From contig CAMLEM010000117.1 in NCBI GenBank assembly GCA_946479005.1, positions 1 to 6,037 on the forward strand: 6,037 nt of DNA. Direction: 5' to 3'. The position numbers and the translations under genes were made by a program. Source of the DNA: an uncultured Chitinophagaceae bacterium. GTDB taxonomy: Bacteria; Bacteroidota; Bacteroidia; Chitinophagales; Chitinophagaceae. The notes under the pieces were generated by a model, which was not told where the DNA came from, searched no databases, and saw nothing but the letters and a program-made list of their open reading frames with translations. Positions 5,149-6,037 of the stretch are shown here, in pieces. Positions within the stretch are counted from its first letter, which is position 1, and each line of letters starts with the position of its first letter.

Positions 5149-6037
5149 TTAAAATCTAAGAGCCAGAGTTGCACCATAGATCCTCGTAGGAGGATAATTG
5201 AATGCAGTGAGACGGCCGGTTGCGTTACCTGTGTAAGCAGCGTTACCGTTTCCACCCTGGAACTCAGGATCCATATTCCAAACATTCGATTTGGGCAGCC
5301 ACATAAAGAGGTTTCTTCCACTGAGTGTTACAGATGCACCTTTTACAATATTTGAGAAACCTGATCCGAAGATCTTTCCAACAGGAATGTCATAGTTCAG
5401 GGAAACTTCACGAAGCTTCCAGAAATCACCGCTGGCAAGATAGTTTGTAGTTACCGCAGTCACCAGGTCAGAGTTCCAGAACAGACGTCCATACAGGTGT
5501 GTATAGATATTGGTGTTCGGGATATACTTGCCCGGGTTCATTGGATCTTCATAAACTGAGTTGGGGAACACAAAAGCACGACGGCCATTGTCAGCGCTGC
5601 GCGCAGAGATTCCGTTATCATCGAGGAACGCGCCCAGTTGGTCAACAACGATCTGGCCACCTCCGCGATAATCAGCAACTGCGCTGAAGGTGAGGTTCTT
5701 CCAGGATACATTCAGGTTCAAACCAAGAATGTCTGTGGGAACCGTACGACCGAACTGTGTCAGGTTGGGGTTCTGCTCCGGCATACCGGTTACAGCATCC
5801 ACGATCACACGGCCCTGGTCGTCGCGATAGTAATCAGAAAGTCTGAATACAAAAGCAGGCTGTCCTACGATGGCATAGTTAAAGTTACCGATACCGAGGA
5901 AGTCAAGGCCTTCAACGATCCTTGTTACACGGCTATCCTGCTTGGTATAGTTCACTTTGAAATCAACATTCACATTACCGAGCTTCACAAGAGGAGTCAG
6001 GCGAAGATCGAATTCCCATCCTGTATTCTCAAAAGCT
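5149..6037 (-). CDS. SusC/RagA family TonB-linked outer-membrane transporter, C-terminal part (cut by window edge)
   Basis: About 295 C-terminal residues of a SusC-like beta-barrel are visible; such proteins are usually near 1000 residues, so roughly the last third is here. The frame stays open through the right edge, beginning AFENTGWEFDLRLTP; a GTG at 5988 is internal and is not the start. Alternating barrel strands run throughout. Family hallmarks are FWKLREVSLNYDIP (about 205-218 of the visible part), the VTLSGRNLFMW strand, the NVWNMDPEFQGGN segment and the final strand YGATLALRF, which ends in the Phe that outer-membrane barrels use for insertion by the BAM machinery. It pairs with the SusD-like lipoprotein encoded 26 bases downstream; energy would come from TonB-ExbBD. 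The plug, carboxypeptidase-like domain and any signal-transduction domain lie outside the window, so the regulation and the substrate cannot be read. Confidence 0.97.
   Translation of the reverse strand, partial: AFENTGWEFDLRLTPLVKLGNVNVDFKVNYTKQDSRVTRIVEGLDFLGIGNFNYAIVGQPAFVFRLSDYYRDDQGRVIVDAVTGMPEQNPNLTQFGRTVPTDILGLNLNVSWKNLTFSAVADYRGGGQIVVDQLGAFLDDNGISARSADNGRRAFVFPNSVYEDPMNPGKYIPNTNIYTHLYGRLFWNSDLVTAVTTNYLASGDFWKLREVSLNYDIPVGKIFGSGFSNIVKGASVTLSGRNLFMWLPKSNVWNMDPEFQGGNGNAAYTGNATGRLTAFNYPPTRIYGATLALRF

Noticed and set aside
5149..5988. A complete 279-codon gene starting at the GTG at 5988
   Set aside because: The frame continues upstream without a stop to the window edge, encoding the typical SusC segment AFENTGWEFDL, so the GTG is internal and the gene is truncated only by the window.
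1..6037. Mobile element, CRISPR array, tRNA/rRNA or defence island
   Set aside because: No transposase or integrase, no spaced repeats, no clover-leaf or rRNA sequence, and no nuclease/toxin modules were seen. RadC proteins sometimes occur on mobile islands, but here it is a full-length chromosomal type beside housekeeping genes.

Overview
The window looks like a piece of a Bacteroidota chromosome, most likely a Chitinophagaceae-type or nearby member; that narrower placement is an impression from protein style, not a computed result. Supporting signs are a SusC/SusD outer-membrane pair, lipoproteins with acidic residues just after the lipidated cysteine, a DUF3467 protein, starts without clear Shine-Dalgarno sequences, and one close match to the Bacteroidota -7 promoter element TAnnTTTG.

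Left part (1-1295), all on the minus strand: a short hydrophobic protein of unknown function (1092-1295), then ribose-phosphate pyrophosphokinase (prs, 113-1060), then the first 12 codons of a gene that matches ribosomal protein L25/Ctc (1-37), cut by the window edge. The order prs then L25 is a familiar housekeeping pairing.

Middle part (1296-2460): a 97-base divergent intergenic region with small palindromes, then radC on the plus strand (1393-2085). It meets a DUF3467 gene on the minus strand (2088-2399) tail to tail with only two bases between the stop codons. The DUF3467 gene has a good -7 promoter element right before its start.

Right part (2458-6037), all on the minus strand: the 3' part of a nutrient-import operon. 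The order of transcription is susC-like TonB-dependent transporter (C-terminal part only, running off the right edge), SusD-like_2 family surface lipoprotein, and a DUF1735-type lipoprotein. The spacers are 26 and 25 bases, and a strong 11-bp stem plus T-tract terminator closes the unit at 2458-2490. Together these would form a TonB-powered outer-membrane uptake system: SusD lids the SusC barrel and the DUF1735 protein is probably an accessory surface binding protein. No degrading enzyme or regulator lies in the window, so the substrate cannot be named.

No mobile element, CRISPR array, tRNA, rRNA or defence system was seen, and no gene-free stretch exceeds about 110 bases. I do not see a previously undescribed system. 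The points most worth checking are the small membrane protein next to prs, the tightly convergent radC/DUF3467 pair, and the specificity of the Sus-like operon.
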